The notes: a model not told the origin generated them from the letters alone. Numbered from the stretch's first letter, positions 32,002 to 44,503 are shown. The stretch: 64,000 nt of DNA from Punctularia strigosozonata HHB-11173 SS5 (GCF_000264995.1 NW_006767435.1:2227756-2291755), one strand, 5' to 3'. A program made the numbers and translations.

Positions 32002-34293
32002 TCATGGAATCTGGATACCTTCAACCACGTGCGGATATGTTTGAGCAATCATCTGCAGGCGAAGTTAGCGAGTCTGAGCGAGAAGCAGACAAGGCTGAGA
32101 GCGTACGCCGAACAGTTCGGGAGCCCTGATAGCGAGAACTTGGGGATCCTCTGCCAAACCAACGAATCTGGAAAAAGAGATGATGAGTAACGTGTTTGTA
32201 ATGACGGCGAACGGGGGCGTCCATACATCGTAGATACACCAGCTTGGATGGCCGATCCGAGGGTAAGCACTGTCGACATGTCAGCGATGAGGTCAACGGA
32301 TAATGGCGGTTCACTCGTACAGCATGAGGTACCAATGAGGAACGCAAACAGTACAACGGGAGCCGTATACTGGCCATTGTCATTGTAGGCGGGGTGCGTG
32401 TCTAGGAAGGGCCAGTCAGTACGATCGCAGGACTGGTTACTTTCTGCAGATCGCACGTACAGCGGAGATAGAGATACGCAAACAGCGAACAGAGGATGCC
32501 AACGACGTATGATCCCCATGTCAACGTGATGTTAACCAAGGAGTCATTAATGAGAGCGTCAATTCCGCGATCCTTGAACAATCGCCATGTATCCTTTGCA
32601 GCTAAGGTGGGAATAAGTATCCGCACATACTATTTTCTAGCGATGTACGAACCTTGAATGTATGGTTTGCCATAGAGAGCTGGATGATAGCCAATGAGCA
32701 TGACAAGTGCGGATTTCGGCGATCCGCTTACCTATCTCGATGTAGGCGTAGCTGGAGGAGACAAATCCTGGTTAGACCGTTTTCCACGCGATCAAGCCTG
32801 AATGCACACGCACCGGTTAAAGTACTCCACGGCGCCTTCGATGCATGAAATGCAGCACTCTGCAATGCAAGCCACAATGGCCAGAGCGGCTGCAAGACAC
32901 GCAGAGTCAGGTAACGCACGCAACACTGCAGTAATGTCACTTACGATTTCCGTCTTCTTGCGCCGAATTCCTCGCAGCGTTCAAAATCATGCGAATGACC
33001 TCCAAAAGCGTCACGATCAGCGACCCAAACGCGATTGAACCAAGAGACAGCGTCGATGCCCTGACGAAGGCGGACGTCGTGGGATGGTTCGGCATCTGCC
33101 CTTGCTCGCGCGGACCAAAGTAGTACCACGAGCCGAACGGACCGCCGGCCAGGGTCGCGAGAGCGACGTTACCGATGACCTGCGAAATCCAGAGGAACGC
33201 AAAGGTCTCGAAGAATATAAGGCCGGCAACCTTGCCCGATGAGCATGATGAGTCGTTCTCGCAGGACGGGTTGCCTGGCGTCCATTTGGCGTACGTCGCG
33301 ATGGCAGTGAAGGTGAACCATCTGAAGGAACGTCAGCGAAACATAATATATTAAGGAAATGAGGAACATTACACGGAGAGAGCTGCTTGGATGATTAGGG
33401 TGGCGAACGCTACTACGTATACGCTCATGTGATGTTTCGAAACGTCCATGACGACTTGGAGGAGGAGCGAGGAGAGCGGGATGCGAGAACGCATTGCCCA
33501 GTACGACAGGACAGAGAGGAGCGCTATCACCGTGAAGATAATCGCTCCGGCTGTAGGCATCGAACGTGAGATATCGCCTATTCTCCAATCTGGAGAGACG
33601 TACAATAGTACTTCGTGACCCAATAATATGCGCATATTCCGCTACACGTGGGGTCTGAGTAGATAATCTAGACTGGCCAACGTTGCGGTTGACTTACATG
33701 TTGAGGAGAATGGAAAGCACGAGAGTTATGTGCATGATCGCTCGCGTGAAGAATCGGGTGAGCATAAGCCACGCCGTTGAGAGGAGCAGACCCGCTGCCG
33801 TAACCAGGAGAAGTAACCATACAGTATGCCTGCATGCGATATCAACCGGATGGTCGACGAGAAGGACTGGATCCACGAACTGGTTCAATGTAACAGAGGT
33901 GCCTGTGTTCCCGTCGCCCAAACCACCACCGAGTCCGCCGTCTTTCACCCATTCATCAAGCACTATTCCAGAGAGCGCCGCGAATCCGAGGAACTGGTTG
34001 GCGGCGTGACGAATACACCCCTTTGCGACCAACGCATGAGACTTACAGTCAAGATATACAGTATCAAGAAGAACACGTCGTTCACGCGTTTCTTGGGTTT
34101 GAAGCGCTCATTCTCGTAGGGGTTCTTTTGGTCGGCGGTCCAGCCAGCACCGTACCCCTGTGGTGGACCTTGTGGAGGGGCATATTGAGGCGCGTAGGGC
34201 TGGGATTCAGGGCCGGGATGGACCATGGGTTGGTAGCCTTGATTGGGCTGCCCGCCCCATTGCTCGTTCGTGTTTGTGTTCCAATGGGACATG
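32002..34293 (-). CDS. PNS1: Choline-transporter-like protein (PNS1/CTL family)
   Basis: PNS1/CTL proteins are plasma-membrane proteins with about ten helices, related to animal choline transporter-like proteins; yeast PNS1 itself has no proven choline transport. The N-terminus is Gln/Pro/Tyr-rich (PQYAPPQGPPQGYGAG) and ends in the family block RFKPKKRVNDVFFLILY. Helices follow: GFAALSGIVLDEW, VWLLLLVTAAGLLLSTAWLM, IIFTVIALLSVLSYWAM, VYVVAFATLIIQAALSV and WFTFTAIATYAKWTPG. Next comes the conserved region FFETFAFLWISQVIGNVALA, then GGPFGSWYYFGP, STLSLGSIAFGSLIVTLLE, AALAIVACIAECCISCIEG, EYFNRYAYIEIALYGK and the C-terminal SVDLIADMSTVLTLGS. The last exon is short, MIAQTYPHVVEGIQIP with TGA at 32004-32002. 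Around ten introns were crossed without a frame problem, though not all junctions were fixed to the base. Confidence 0.92.
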
Positions 34294-35093
34294 ATGTGTC
34301 GTGAAGGGGAAAGTTGTAAAAGAGAAGAGATGGCCAGCCGTCCTTGGGGGCATTTAGGAGGCACAGGGGTGCACAGATATGCGGTCGGGACGCGCAGGAA
34401 CCGCCTTTCACTGCCTCAGGTGAGCGCGGGCATGCGATGGAGGGCAGGAAGCGATCAAGGCGATGTTTCACTTACTGCATTCAAACCTATGTACGTCATC
34501 GCACAGGATCCACACTCGCGCAACATCCAGGTCCTCTCCGTGCGGATCCGGACGTACTACAGATATACTGTAATACCACAACCGCTCGTTTAATACTTTT
34601 GCCAGCTTTTCTCCTGACTTCGAAACGACCCGTCGTTTCGACGACCAGTGATACAGTTTGGTGCGATCATCGCCACTCATCCACATATCCGCGAGAATCA
34701 TGCATCTGGCGTACGCGTATATACCAGTGCACACCGTGCATCCAACAAATATACTCGTACTGCACTCTGAGGTGCCCCGATCCTCTCGGCGAGATCCTCA
34801 ACCGAGTCGCAACCAACTCCAGACCATATGTTCATTCTATGTATTGCAACGTCCGAATCACGTCTTAATACAGAGACCTCTGGACCTGCCACGGAGCCGA
34901 CGACCATGACCCGCTTTGTTCTCAGCGTCTCACGATGCACGCGGACAGAAAGGAGACATCGGTTGCTGCATTTCATGCCACTCCTACGACACCGGCGACT
35001 GAGATGGCCGTCACATGTTTTGGCACGTTTCGCCGTCCTTTATTGCGATACTAGCAGAAAGCGCATCTCGCACATGACAGTGATAAACCAAGC
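34294..35093. other. Intergenic region upstream of PNS1
   Basis: About 800 bases between the PNS1 start and the PAC2 stop, both on the minus strand. It should contain the PNS1 promoter. A pyrimidine-rich minus-strand stretch just upstream of 34293 may be the leader. No other gene, repeat or RNA was recognised. Confidence 0.45.
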
Positions 35094-36173
35094 TCATCCG
35101 TAGAGCGTCTGATCGTGAGGTGTGCCGAACAGTCCTTGACGCCAGCTCGTCGGCTCCTTGAAGCCCCCCTGTGCTTTCACAATTTCTTCCGCTGCTCCTC
35201 CCAATACACGAGTGGCGGCAGTGGCCATCAAGCCGGCATCGAACCTATTGTCTCCTTCGAGAACAAACTGTACCAGCGCAGCAACGGGCGTGCTCCACGC
35301 TGGCGTATCCGAGGTCGATGCCTTCGAGATGGACGACAGGATGCGCCTAGAAAGTCCGCCGCCGGGCATGAAAGGCACGTCGTCCGCAGATGACGCAGAC
35401 GGTGCTTGTGTTTCCTTGGAAGAATGAGATGTCGTAGAGGGCGTCGTATACGCAGGAATTTGGAGCGCTTTGATCGTTGAGAGTGGACTACCTTCAAGGG
35501 CGGGGGTGTTTGTGGGCTGAATGTGGAAGATCGGAGTCCTGGGATTCTCGCAATCGGTTATGGTATAGAAGAAGAAGAATATGCATGCATACATCATTTG
35601 TGCATCCGTGCGGTTGCTCATGTCCACGCCACACATGAACAAAACGGCCCTGAAATTGGATGACCTGATGAACTCCAAGATTGAGTCCACGAAATTTTGT
35701 TTTCGTGACTAACGGTCGTCATGAGTTTTCACATGGTAACAAGAAATAGAACCTGTACGCACCTTCAACGCGGGTGACCTTTGCTGGAGAATAACGACAT
35801 CAAAATTGTCCTTGCCGTACACTGTTTCATATTTATCCATAAGTATCGGTGGAATCACGCCAAGGACCAGAACGGCATACACTCCAGCGGTAAGGTCAAG
35901 CCAGGTTCGCCATCTTCCCTCGCTCCGACCACTGGTATAACATCGCGCGGGTCAAACAGCCCGATGCGCTTGAGAGCGAAGGTCGCAATGAGGAGGTCAG
36001 CCGCGAGTTGAGGCAAGTTCGCGACGGTCACGACAGGCTTGCTTGAGATTCTGTGAGTGTATCTCCTCACTCCCTGGAATTAGGCGCGCACAACGATAAG
36101 AGTCTTGCCTTCGAGTCTCGTGCTCGTCGTCGGGCAATAGAAAGGCGCGTCTGTGGACCCCATGATTGCGGTC
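35094..36173 (-). CDS. Proteasome assembly chaperone 2 (PAC2/Add66 family)
   Basis: PAC2 pairs with PAC1 to guide assembly of the 20S proteasome alpha ring. The first exon encodes MGSTDAPFYCPT and ends LEGKTLIV; the next begins PVVTVANLPQLAADLLIATF and ALKRIGLFDPRDVIPVVGA, the family core. Then come VYGKDNFDVVILQQRSPALK, SILEFIRSSNFRAVLFMCGV, DMSNRTDAQMM, and a C-terminal part with FMPGGGLSRRILSS, WSTPVAALVQFVLEGDNR and DAGLMATAATRVL. About five exons join in frame, e.g. an intron from about 36106 to the acceptor near 36045 and one from about 35879. It is divergent from the small membrane protein at 36511. The length is as expected and no lesions were seen. Confidence 0.9.
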
Positions 36174-36510
36174 GTCGTTGTTTGCGTTCAAGAGGCTTGA
36201 GCTCGGGAATCGGGATGTGGCGCGAGCCAGCGGGCCCGACCCACTGTGATATCTGAGCTGCTGCCCCTTGCGCAACGCGCCCCCTATGCCTCCGTTGATC
36301 TCCCCATAAATTACGATTAACGAGGCGCCTGTACCTCAAGTTCCCAAGACTTCATCCATAAATCCTGCACACGCGCTCTAAGCATTCCAAGCTTCCGCGT
36401 GTCGTCGTCAGACTGCACCCCTGTAGGTTAACCCAGTCTCACGCGGGACGGGAGCGTATGGTACGACTGCGCGTTCGCCCTCCAGGACTCGGAAACTCGC
36501 AGCAGGAGCC
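36174..36510. promoter_or_regulatory. Divergent promoter, PAC2 gene and single-pass protein gene
   Basis: This 337-base region lies between two start codons pointing outward. The stretch CCATAAATTACGATTAACG near 36303-36321 is AT-richer than the rest. No defined element was recognised. Confidence 0.45.
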
Positions 36511-37119
36511 ATGTCCCCAAGCCCCTCGTTCAGCCCAACGCTCTCGCTGCAGGATGATCATGCCGTCTCGTCCTCCGAGGCCGCCGCGCTGCACGGGTGA
36601 GTACCGCCGGCCTACCACACACGAACGTTGCTGGACCTCGTCCTTAGTCACAAAGCAAAGACACCCATGATCGCCGGAATCATCTCCGGAGGAGCTGTAG
36701 CCCTCGGTTGGGCCGTGGCGTTCGTATTGTTTCTCTACAAACGTCAGAAACGCCGCAAGCGAGCCCGGCGCGAAGGTCTCAAGTCTCACCGCGACCTTGA
36801 GGTTAAGGGACTTCCGCACCCCGAAATGAAGTACATTATCCCTCCAGATCCGGCCATCGTCGGCGGCATGCGTGCGCCCGGTGATTCTGCTGCGGGAACA
36901 GGGAACACTTCCTGCACTTCTTCGGCACCATCTGTGTTCACAGGAGGAGAAACAGACAAGGGAAAAGCACCCGCGATGTCCATAATCCCGGAGAAACATC
37001 TTGGAGCGGGATTTGCGGCTGCACGAGAGCCCATACCCTTGGAAGGCACTTCTTCATCAGCGACATCTTCATCATCCGAACCCGGACTGGCTTCGTCCAC
37101 TACCAGACTACCCACATGA
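36511..37119 (+). CDS. Small single-pass membrane protein, basidiomycete family
   Basis: Two exons (36511-36597 and about 36648-37119) give a protein of about 185 residues: a short Ser-rich N-terminus (MSPSPSFSPTLSLQDD), one membrane helix MIAGIISGGAVALGWAVAFV with LFLY, a very basic stop-transfer stretch KRQKRRKRARREG, then a cytosolic tail with YIIPPDPAIVGGM and Ser-rich repeats. The helix-plus-basic-cluster followed by a PPDPAVV-type motif recurs in many agaricomycete proteins I recall, none with a known role. The intron signals are GTGAGT and CCTTAG and the frame is restored. The N-terminal part before the helix is too short to be a receptor domain, unless further exons lie upstream. Confidence 0.72.
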
Positions 37120-37809
37120 CGATTGCGGCGTTTTATTCTGTACCTTTGCTCTGACTTATTCTATTCAGCACTATCTTCTAGTTTCGTGAATCCATTTCGC
37201 ATAAGTATAGCCATTATCGTCACTTCGTGGGACTGGATTACACGAGCCCACGCACGAAGTTCCGGAGGTTCACAACGGCCGTTTGGACAGTGAATGCATT
37301 CTACGTGTATAAAGGAATGCGATGGACGACACTAGCTAGTCGAAATTCCAGTCCTCCCTCCGTACCGGACGCTCAAAGGCTTGGTCGACTCGACCAGATC
37401 AAGCGTCCTCCTTGTTTCATTCGGCGAGACGCCAATTTCGGGAACAGAATTCGAGCTCAGGCTTGCTCCTTATGATTCGCAGAGTAAAATGATGGCCAAC
37501 ATGCATATGGTCGAGTCAAGCTGATGCATAGGCCCTGGGAGCTGTGAATAGTATACGTAAATATCGGGTTGTGTTGTTGAAGCATGAATTTTTGAGAGCT
37601 TTGGGTGTGCACTGTGAAGGGGGTTGGTTCCGTTTCTGGCCTCTTTTTACCCACGACACTACTCTGCTTCTCCGAGTCCCATGGAGGACGGTCGACGTCG
37701 CACGACAGCGCTCAAGATGCTCAGGTGGTCGCTATCTGAGAACGGAGGCTTCGGTAGGCACACTCCTACTGATAAAGGTCGGACTTCGGTCTGGCACCCT
37801 ACTTGAACC
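37120..37809. other. Intergenic region upstream of the monooxygenase
   Basis: About 690 bases with no recognised gene. It holds the 3' region of the single-pass protein gene and the promoter of the monooxygenase gene. Short open frames (37227-37475, 37544-37888) have no known domain. Confidence 0.45.
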
Positions 37810-39683
37810 ATGGCCATGCCCAGATTTCGCGTTGCAATTTGGTACGGAGTTGAGCAGTCTGCGCGCGATTCATCATAGACTAACTTAGATTATCACAGTG
37901 GAGGAGGCATAGGCGGACTGTGTCTCGCCGTAGCCCTGTCCAAATATCCCGATATTCGAGTCGATATATATGAAGCCGCAGAACGGTTCAAAGAGATCGG
38001 TGTTCGTGATCGCACTGCCGCTGCAATCGAGCTACCTGTTCATCGAATTACAGGCCGGTGTGATGATATGGTCAAGGACTTGGAGGATTCTCCAACTACT
38101 TTGTCTAGCGGATCAGTTCTCCGCGGTTGCCCACGCTCCGCCTGATGGATCTTTGGGCAAGTGCGACAACTTGTCGTCATTCGCCGTCGCTCTGATGTGC
38201 GGGTGTGTATTCTCTCAGGTGTCGGCTTTGACTATCGTCGCTCAGACCAGCCGGAAGACGGGTTTCGTTTTCGCCTGATGGAGATGCCTTGCGAGTAAAT
38301 TGTTCACGATTGGAATTCAGTGCCGCTAAGATTCCCATTAGATGGCTGTATCCGGTTCCACCGGGCGCACTTCCTCGATGTCTTTGTGGACAACCTGCCG
38401 CCCGACGTTGCTCACTTCGGCAAACGGGTGACCTTTTACTGCGAATCCCCCTCTACATCTCCCTATTCGGCGATCGAGCTCACATTTTCGGACGGTACCC
38501 GGGCCACGTGCGACGTTCTCATTGGATGTGACGGCATCAAGTCCTTGGTGCGGAAGCAAATGTACGAACAGCATGCCGTGAGCGATCCTCGATTGCTGGG
38601 GTTCATCGATCCAGTATGGAGTGGTACCATCGCGTATCGTGGTTTGATACCGAAGGAAGAACTCTCGACATCACACCGTGCCATCGACCGACCAATGATG
38701 GTAAGTATTCTTTCTAGCTTACCGGCTCCCTGATTTATTGACAGGATACCGGGCGTATAGTACTGCGGCAAGAGCAAGGTCCCTATAATTTTTGCCCCTC
38801 ACGGATAAGCCCAAATTTCTGATCCGCAACGCTTCCTAGCACGTCGTTGGTTATTCGATTGCGGCAGGAAGCATCGTCAACGTTATCACGTTCGCAAGTG
38901 ATCTTAACAAAGAACACACTCCCTACGACGACGTATGGGTCAAGGAGTGCCCTAAGGAAGAACTCCTCGACTGCTACAAAGGTTGGGAGGCCGACGTGCA
39001 GGAATTGCTGACAGCGAGTCTTCATCGAACACCTCGATGAACTACCGCCGATCGTTGAATTTGCATCTGTAGAAGATAGAAGCCCCGACGAAATGGGCGT
39101 TGCACGCATTGAGGCCGCTTCCTTTCTACGTGTCTGGGCGTGTTGCCCTTCTGGGGGATGCGGTAAGAAATCCGTTTCTGGGCATCGGTTACCCGGACTT
39201 ATCGTCATGCCTCAGGCTCACGCGATGCTACCTCATCAAGGTGCTGGTGCTGGGCAAGCCATTGACGTATGTTCTACCGATCATATCGACACCTGGCAGA
39301 CAGACCAATCCGATCACAACAGGATGCATACTTGCTTGCTTCTATCCTGGGCAACAGATCGACCACTATATCCACCCTTCCTGCTGCATTACAAGCCTAT
39401 CAAACCATCCGACTGCCCATGGCAAACCACGTCCTAGAACAGTCGCGGGTGTCAGGCATGATGTATGCTTTTATAACTAGTCCGCTCTCGTGGTGATTGT
39501 GTTCGTGTCTGACAAGTTGCCAGGTATGAGTTCAATGATGATAGATATGGAGACGACTATGCGCGGCTTGGTCCGGCAATCGAGAATCAATGGCATTGGG
39601 TCAACGCAACGTCTCCGGAGCAAGATGTCATCGCGGCGGAACATCACCTCCACGATCTGCTCGCGACCAGAGCAAGGCCGTGA
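37810..39683 (+). CDS. FAD-dependent monooxygenase, salicylate hydroxylase-like
   Basis: This is a flavoprotein hydroxylase of the FAD_binding_3 group (NAD(P)H-dependent aromatic ring hydroxylases). The FAD-binding fold appears across the first intron as RFRVAICGGGIGGLCLAVAL, then KYPDIRVDIYEAAERFKEIG, AGVMIWSRTWRIL, FHRAHFLDVFVDNLP, the second nucleotide motif CDVLIGCDGIKSLVRK and GTIAYRGLIP. Next is the late FAD motif SGRVALLGDAAHAMLPHQG with AGAGQAIDDAYLLASIL. The C-terminus ENQWHWVNATSPEQDV ends in TGA at 39681-39683. About nine exons are needed. One intron (38157-38218) begins with GC. Another near 38297-38332 would be only about 36 bases, unusually short, so that junction deserves care. 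Salicylate as substrate is a guess from the family. Confidence 0.85.
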
Positions 39684-40158
39684 CACTTCGCCTGTATTAA
39701 TTATGATCCTTATAATGCGAACCGATGCATGTTCCTGCGCCTGCGTGCACTTGTTATCGTAGCCAGTGGTTGCGAAGTATTTGATTCATTGGACCTACCA
39801 CGAAAGAGTGGCGTTTCGGCGGATGAGTAGAGCGCGCCATCTGCAACTTGACCTGTCGCGGTTTAGGCACGGAGCTTCTTGGACGCAATGTTTTACTGGC
39901 GAAGTTCAAACGAGTGGGGATCAGGGATCATCGTGATGATGTATATTCCGGCATCATCTCTGAGTGCAACCCCATGTGAATCTGTACCTGATACGCTATA
40001 CACGTATTACACTGTTGGCTGTTCGCCCTTTCTGCGCAAAGTGAGTCCATGTCATGAATGCGACGGTGACTCCGGAGCAAAAATTCGAAACGTGGAGGAG
40101 CGTACTCGAACGTTTCGCAGAGTTACCATAAGAGGCATCGGCGTCTCGGTCGAACCTG
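39684..40158. promoter_or_regulatory. Upstream region of SPT23-like gene, with a possible uORF
   Basis: About 475 bases before the SPT23-like coding region. A 25-codon open frame at 40054-40131 (MNATVTPEQKFETWRSVLER and a short tail, then TAA) ends 27 bases before the first in-frame ATG of the main gene and is in the same frame. It could be an upstream ORF that tunes translation, or an exon missed because the splicing is not obvious. Confidence 0.4.
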
Positions 40159-43100
40159 ATGCGCGCGGCAGCTGGAGCGCTCCCTCTCCCCGCTTTCCTC
40201 ATGGACCCAGTATTCGCCCAGTCATCCTCCTCGGCCACGACGAGCTCGCGCTCGCCATCGCCAGCGACACCAGAGCCGTATGATACACTTGAACAAGTCA
40301 CTATCGCCGACCTGTCGTGGCCTTCAGGGAAGGGCTTCCATCCTGTGCATCATATACCCACCAAGACCGACGGCGAGGACATCCTTGAGTTCCACGACCT
40401 CATCAGGGAGGGCACGTACGACCACGACGCGCCCTATGAATGTAGCTTGATGACGCCTCTCTTCGCGGCCAACTATCGTTCCAACACGAACGAGTCACTG
40501 CCATCAGGTAGCAGCCCTACGGCATCCGACACTCCTCCCAATTCAACCGTCACAAAGGGGTCGAAGCAGCGCCAACGAAGACGAGAATTGCCGTCACAGA
40601 ACCCTCCCAATGTCGTGACTCCCCCCAAGGAGGCTTGCGAGGGGTAAGCGGATGCGCAAGGGTTCACTGGACTCATCTGATTTTGCTCGTATATAGGCTC
40701 GCCATCGTCCTGCCAAACATCCCTGCGACTGGGACCAAGTCACGAGTAGAGACCCAGATTCGTGTCACTATGGAACTGGCCAACGCACATGCTTCCGCGC
40801 TGGATCCACTGCGGTACGACTTAGTAGGCTCGTGGAAGTACCTCCGGCTACCCAAAGGGACTGCAACCAAGCGTAGGCCGAGGAAAGACGGGAGAATTGG
40901 TACGTGCCTTCCGCTTAGAACTCACGTATCGCTAAACGATGAGCAGATCCTAAACCTGAAGACACTCTTTATCTCCGATTCGAGGTGACATGCGCCTCTC
41001 CACCTAATGTTCCTGTTGTAAGCTGTGCAAGCTGTCGTTCCCGCGAGGTGAGGACGCTCCGCTTCATAACAACTTCATCTCACGACATATCGTGCTAGGC
41101 AAAACGCTCTGCGCGCAAGCTTCAGATGCGGGTCAGACCTGTACGCTCGGACTCCGACTCGGGTGAAGAAGGCGGGCCAGGATTGCCTCGTCAAACTGAA
41201 GACACGACGAGCGTTGTACAGTTTAATTGCCCGGAAGTTCTCGAGTTTTCGTCTGGTACCACGATTCTTCCTGTCCGCATGACGTGCTACTGCCGCCATC
41301 ATCGGGAGAAGGTTGGGTTCTTGGTCAGATTCTCTCTACTGGACCACCAAGGCAGACTGATCGGCTCTGGGACCACGCCACCTATAATGATCACGGACGA
41401 CCACAAAACGACGAGTGCATCGGCTGCCAAGCAAGCCAGCCCGCTTGTCCCGTCGTCAAATGCACCGTGGTCTACACCTCCGGAAGATAGTCCCGCCCCT
41501 CCTGCAAAGCGCAAGGCAACTACCAAAGGCAACGCGGAAACCAAGAAACGGGCCAAGCCGTATGATCGCAACCTGAAGTCGAGAAAAGGCAGCGCATCTG
41601 GCCTAGCATCGCCCGCCAGCTTCACTTCGGAGCTGCCGGAAACTCGTTCGGGTAGCCCATCACAACTTGCTAACGTGCCAACGCCATTGTCCGGTGTCTG
41701 GCCTCAGCAGACGGCATCACCGAATGCTCTCCCATCAGTAGACCCTGCGTCGGCAGTCCTTCTCGCCACTCCGGATATGCTTAGCACAGTCTTGGAGAAT
41801 TTGGCTTCACCAACCGCATTCTTGCCTACCGCTCCTCCGTCGCCTGTACAACCATCGCTGGGCTTCCAACAGCAAATGACCATGTCTTCCACCGTAGCTC
41901 CATCATCGTCATTCCTTTATTTTGATCCTACTTCCAACCTGCAGAACTTGCCCCAACCCATCATCCATCGTCTCATTCCATCTTCTGGTCCCACTGCCGG
42001 AGGCATCGAGATCACCATCTTGGGCGCAAATTTCCATCCGAACATCCAGTTGAATTGCATGTTTGGTGATGTGGTAGCGAGCTCAACCCAGCGATGGAGT
42101 GACAACACACTCCTGTGCATCTTGCCTCCACGTATAACGTCCGGTGTAGTCGCGGTTTGGTTCGAGGGCATCGAGAAACTCGAGGATGGTAGTCCTCCCG
42201 TCCTTTTCACGTACATCGACGAGACCGACCGAGCGCTGTGAGTCTTCGTTACAGAATCCAGAAAATGAATCATACTGTGACTAACATGGTTTCATTCAGG
42301 ATGGAGCTCGCTTTGCAGGTTGTCGGGCTTAAGATGACTGGCAAACTCGAGGATGCGAAGAATGTAGCGCTCCGCATCGTTGGCACCGCCGGAGACCCAC
42401 AACAGGACAATGTCATGCAAGTCGATCCGACCACATCCGATCCTTCTCGGGCTGCTCAGGCGCTTCTCTTCAGGCGCGCCCGAGATGCGGAGGATTTCGA
42501 GACCCTTATGGTCGACTTCCTCTCCATCCTGGACACCCCAGTAGAGCATGCTACTTGTTCATCTTTGGCGTCAGCGATGTCTCACGCATCTGCGACTGGT
42601 CACACGCTTCTTCACTTAGCGTCTATGCGCGGATTTTCTCGCCTAACCGAGTTCCTTGTCAAGCATGACCTAGATCTTGATGCACGGGACAACAACGGGT
42701 TCACCGCTCTGCATTATGCTGCCTTGGTAGGCTGTGCTCCGTGTGCACAGATCCTCCTTCGCGTCGGCGCCGATCACGAGGTGGTAAATGCCAAGGGCAT
42801 GATCGCCGCTCAACTAGGCCCCGAAGGCTTTTTCGACGAAATATTAGTCGAAGTTGACGGTGAATTGCAGTGGGCGAGGGCCGAGGACGACGACGAGGAA
42901 GCGGACTGGGGCGATGGTGAAGAGGATGAGGAAGACATCGACCCTTCACCAGCAATGTTGCGTCAGCGGCGCTCATCTCGACGGAACCCGGAGAGTCATA
43001 TTCCGACAACCTTGACACCCACTTGCGAGGAAGTGCCTCCATCTACTTCCGTATCACAGTGTCCCGAGAAAAATTCGGAGGTGTCGGGCGCCAAACTCTC

Positions 43101-43878
43101 CTATGCCGATGTCATCCAACGTACCCTCATGCAGTGGCAACGTAACAAGGGTTTGATCGCCAACCTTCCTCAATTGCCACTACCGCCGTTACCTCAGCTC
43201 TCGGGGATGTCGAGTGTCCAGTGGTCGCAGCTGCCGCCTATGCCCATGGTTTTCCCTGTGGTCACGCCTTCCGCCAATTGGCCCACCTTCCTCAACGCGA
43301 ACACAGTCCAGAGGGGCAAGGGGAAGCAAACCCAGCCCACGCCTGAGAACGCTTCCACGGGCGAGCATCAGCAACGCCCAAACGTGAAGGAGTGGCTTGC
43401 TTTATGGGAGCAATGGATGGTACAGGCGATGACAGCTGCTGCTGCTGCCAGCACTGCCGGCCCTAAAGCGGAGGACGTGCCTCCGCCATACAGCCCTAGG
43501 ACGAAGCAACCTACCCAGGAGGCTTCAACTTCACAAGGCTTGACGCGCCGCGTAGGATATCGGGACGAACCTTTGCCCGAACAAGAAGTGGAGTCTTATG
43601 TGTACAAACGAGATGGAGGACGGACCAGCAAGATGCAGAAAAAAGGTATGTTTGCAACTTATTATACCTATACTCAACTGACACGGATGTACAGAGGATC
43701 GGATGCTCGTCATATTCTGGATTCCTATGCTTTTCAGTGAGTCTCCGGTTGCATCACCTTGCCTTGTTTTAACGTGGATATTTCAGTTGGCTTTTGGTAT
43801 ACGTTCTTCATGGTGGTGCAGGTTGTTTTCAATGTATTGAAGACATTCCTGACCAATAGAACGGGTATACATATATAG
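40159..43878 (+). CDS. SPT23/MGA2-like membrane-anchored transcription regulator
   Basis: Yeast SPT23 and MGA2 sit in the ER membrane and are released by the proteasome to activate the OLE1 fatty-acid desaturase gene. The protein has an N-terminal regulatory region with LAIVLPNIPATGTKSRVETQ and SWKYLRLPKGTATKRR, a Cys-rich stretch CASCRSREAKRSARK, and NCPEVLEFSSGTTILPVRMT with CYCRHHREKVGF. An IPT/TIG domain follows (IIHRLIPSSGPTAGGIEITI, LGANF, DVVASSTQRWSDNTLLCILP), then ankyrin repeats (GHTLLHLASMRGFSRLTEFL; NGFTALHYAALVGCAPCAQI), an acidic segment and a C-terminal helix (MLVIFWIPMLFIGFWYTFFM) for membrane anchoring. Exon joins near 40645, 40900, 41037, 42240, 43645 and 43738 all keep frame, ending TAG at 43876-43878. 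The start could instead be 40201, 14 codons further in. The order of domains matches the family fully. Confidence 0.92.
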
Positions 43879-44503
43879 ATAGGACCTACTATTTTGCGAT
43901 ATGTACATGAATCGACTATGTACTACGATAAGCTGCGGATCAAAGTTACTACGATGTGCTTCGGAGGTACTGCTAGCTAAGATCAATAGTGCATGTCTCC
44001 TTCACCATGGCCACTTCCTAAAGCAAACCTCAGGGACGACTTCTCGCAGGGCTTCCAACTCCCCGTCTCAATTCCCGAGCAGCATGGTTCTAGATATTCC
44101 AATCTTGCTGTTTCACTGGGCGTGTCCATGTCCCGCCTTGCAATCTCTGCACGACAGAGACTAACCAGCAATACGCGGTCGACTGGACATCGCTGTAGCC
44201 ATAGATGCTGAGTGATGTCAGATTGGGAGCGTCGAGTAGGGATGCCCTTCCATTGCCGATTTGTGGATTGCTTGTAGGACGGATGTGATCGAAGTCTTGT
44301 GATTCTGTAGTGATGGTAAACCGCACTGACGTATGGCGGGAAAGCAGATTCGTGTCTGTCAGTATATGCATGGGGGGGACATGGACTGCATCGCTGGCTT
44401 GAGTTCTCAGTTGGACCCAGATAAACGCTGGCCAGTGTGACAATGCATTGATGGATGAGAGACACAAGCGAATATGATCACATCGGAGTACAACAAAGGT
44501 ATT
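43879..44503. other. Convergent intergenic region
   Basis: This region of 625 bases lies between the 3' ends of the SPT23-like and SmD3 genes. Minus-strand open frames here (43983-44467) contain no known domain. No repeat or RNA was recognised. Confidence 0.45.

Noticed and set aside
37810-39683. Monooxygenase as a pseudogene
   Set aside because: Apparent frame breaks near 38157 and 39020 are explained by a GC-AG intron and a normal intron; only the very short intron near 38300 remains doubtful.
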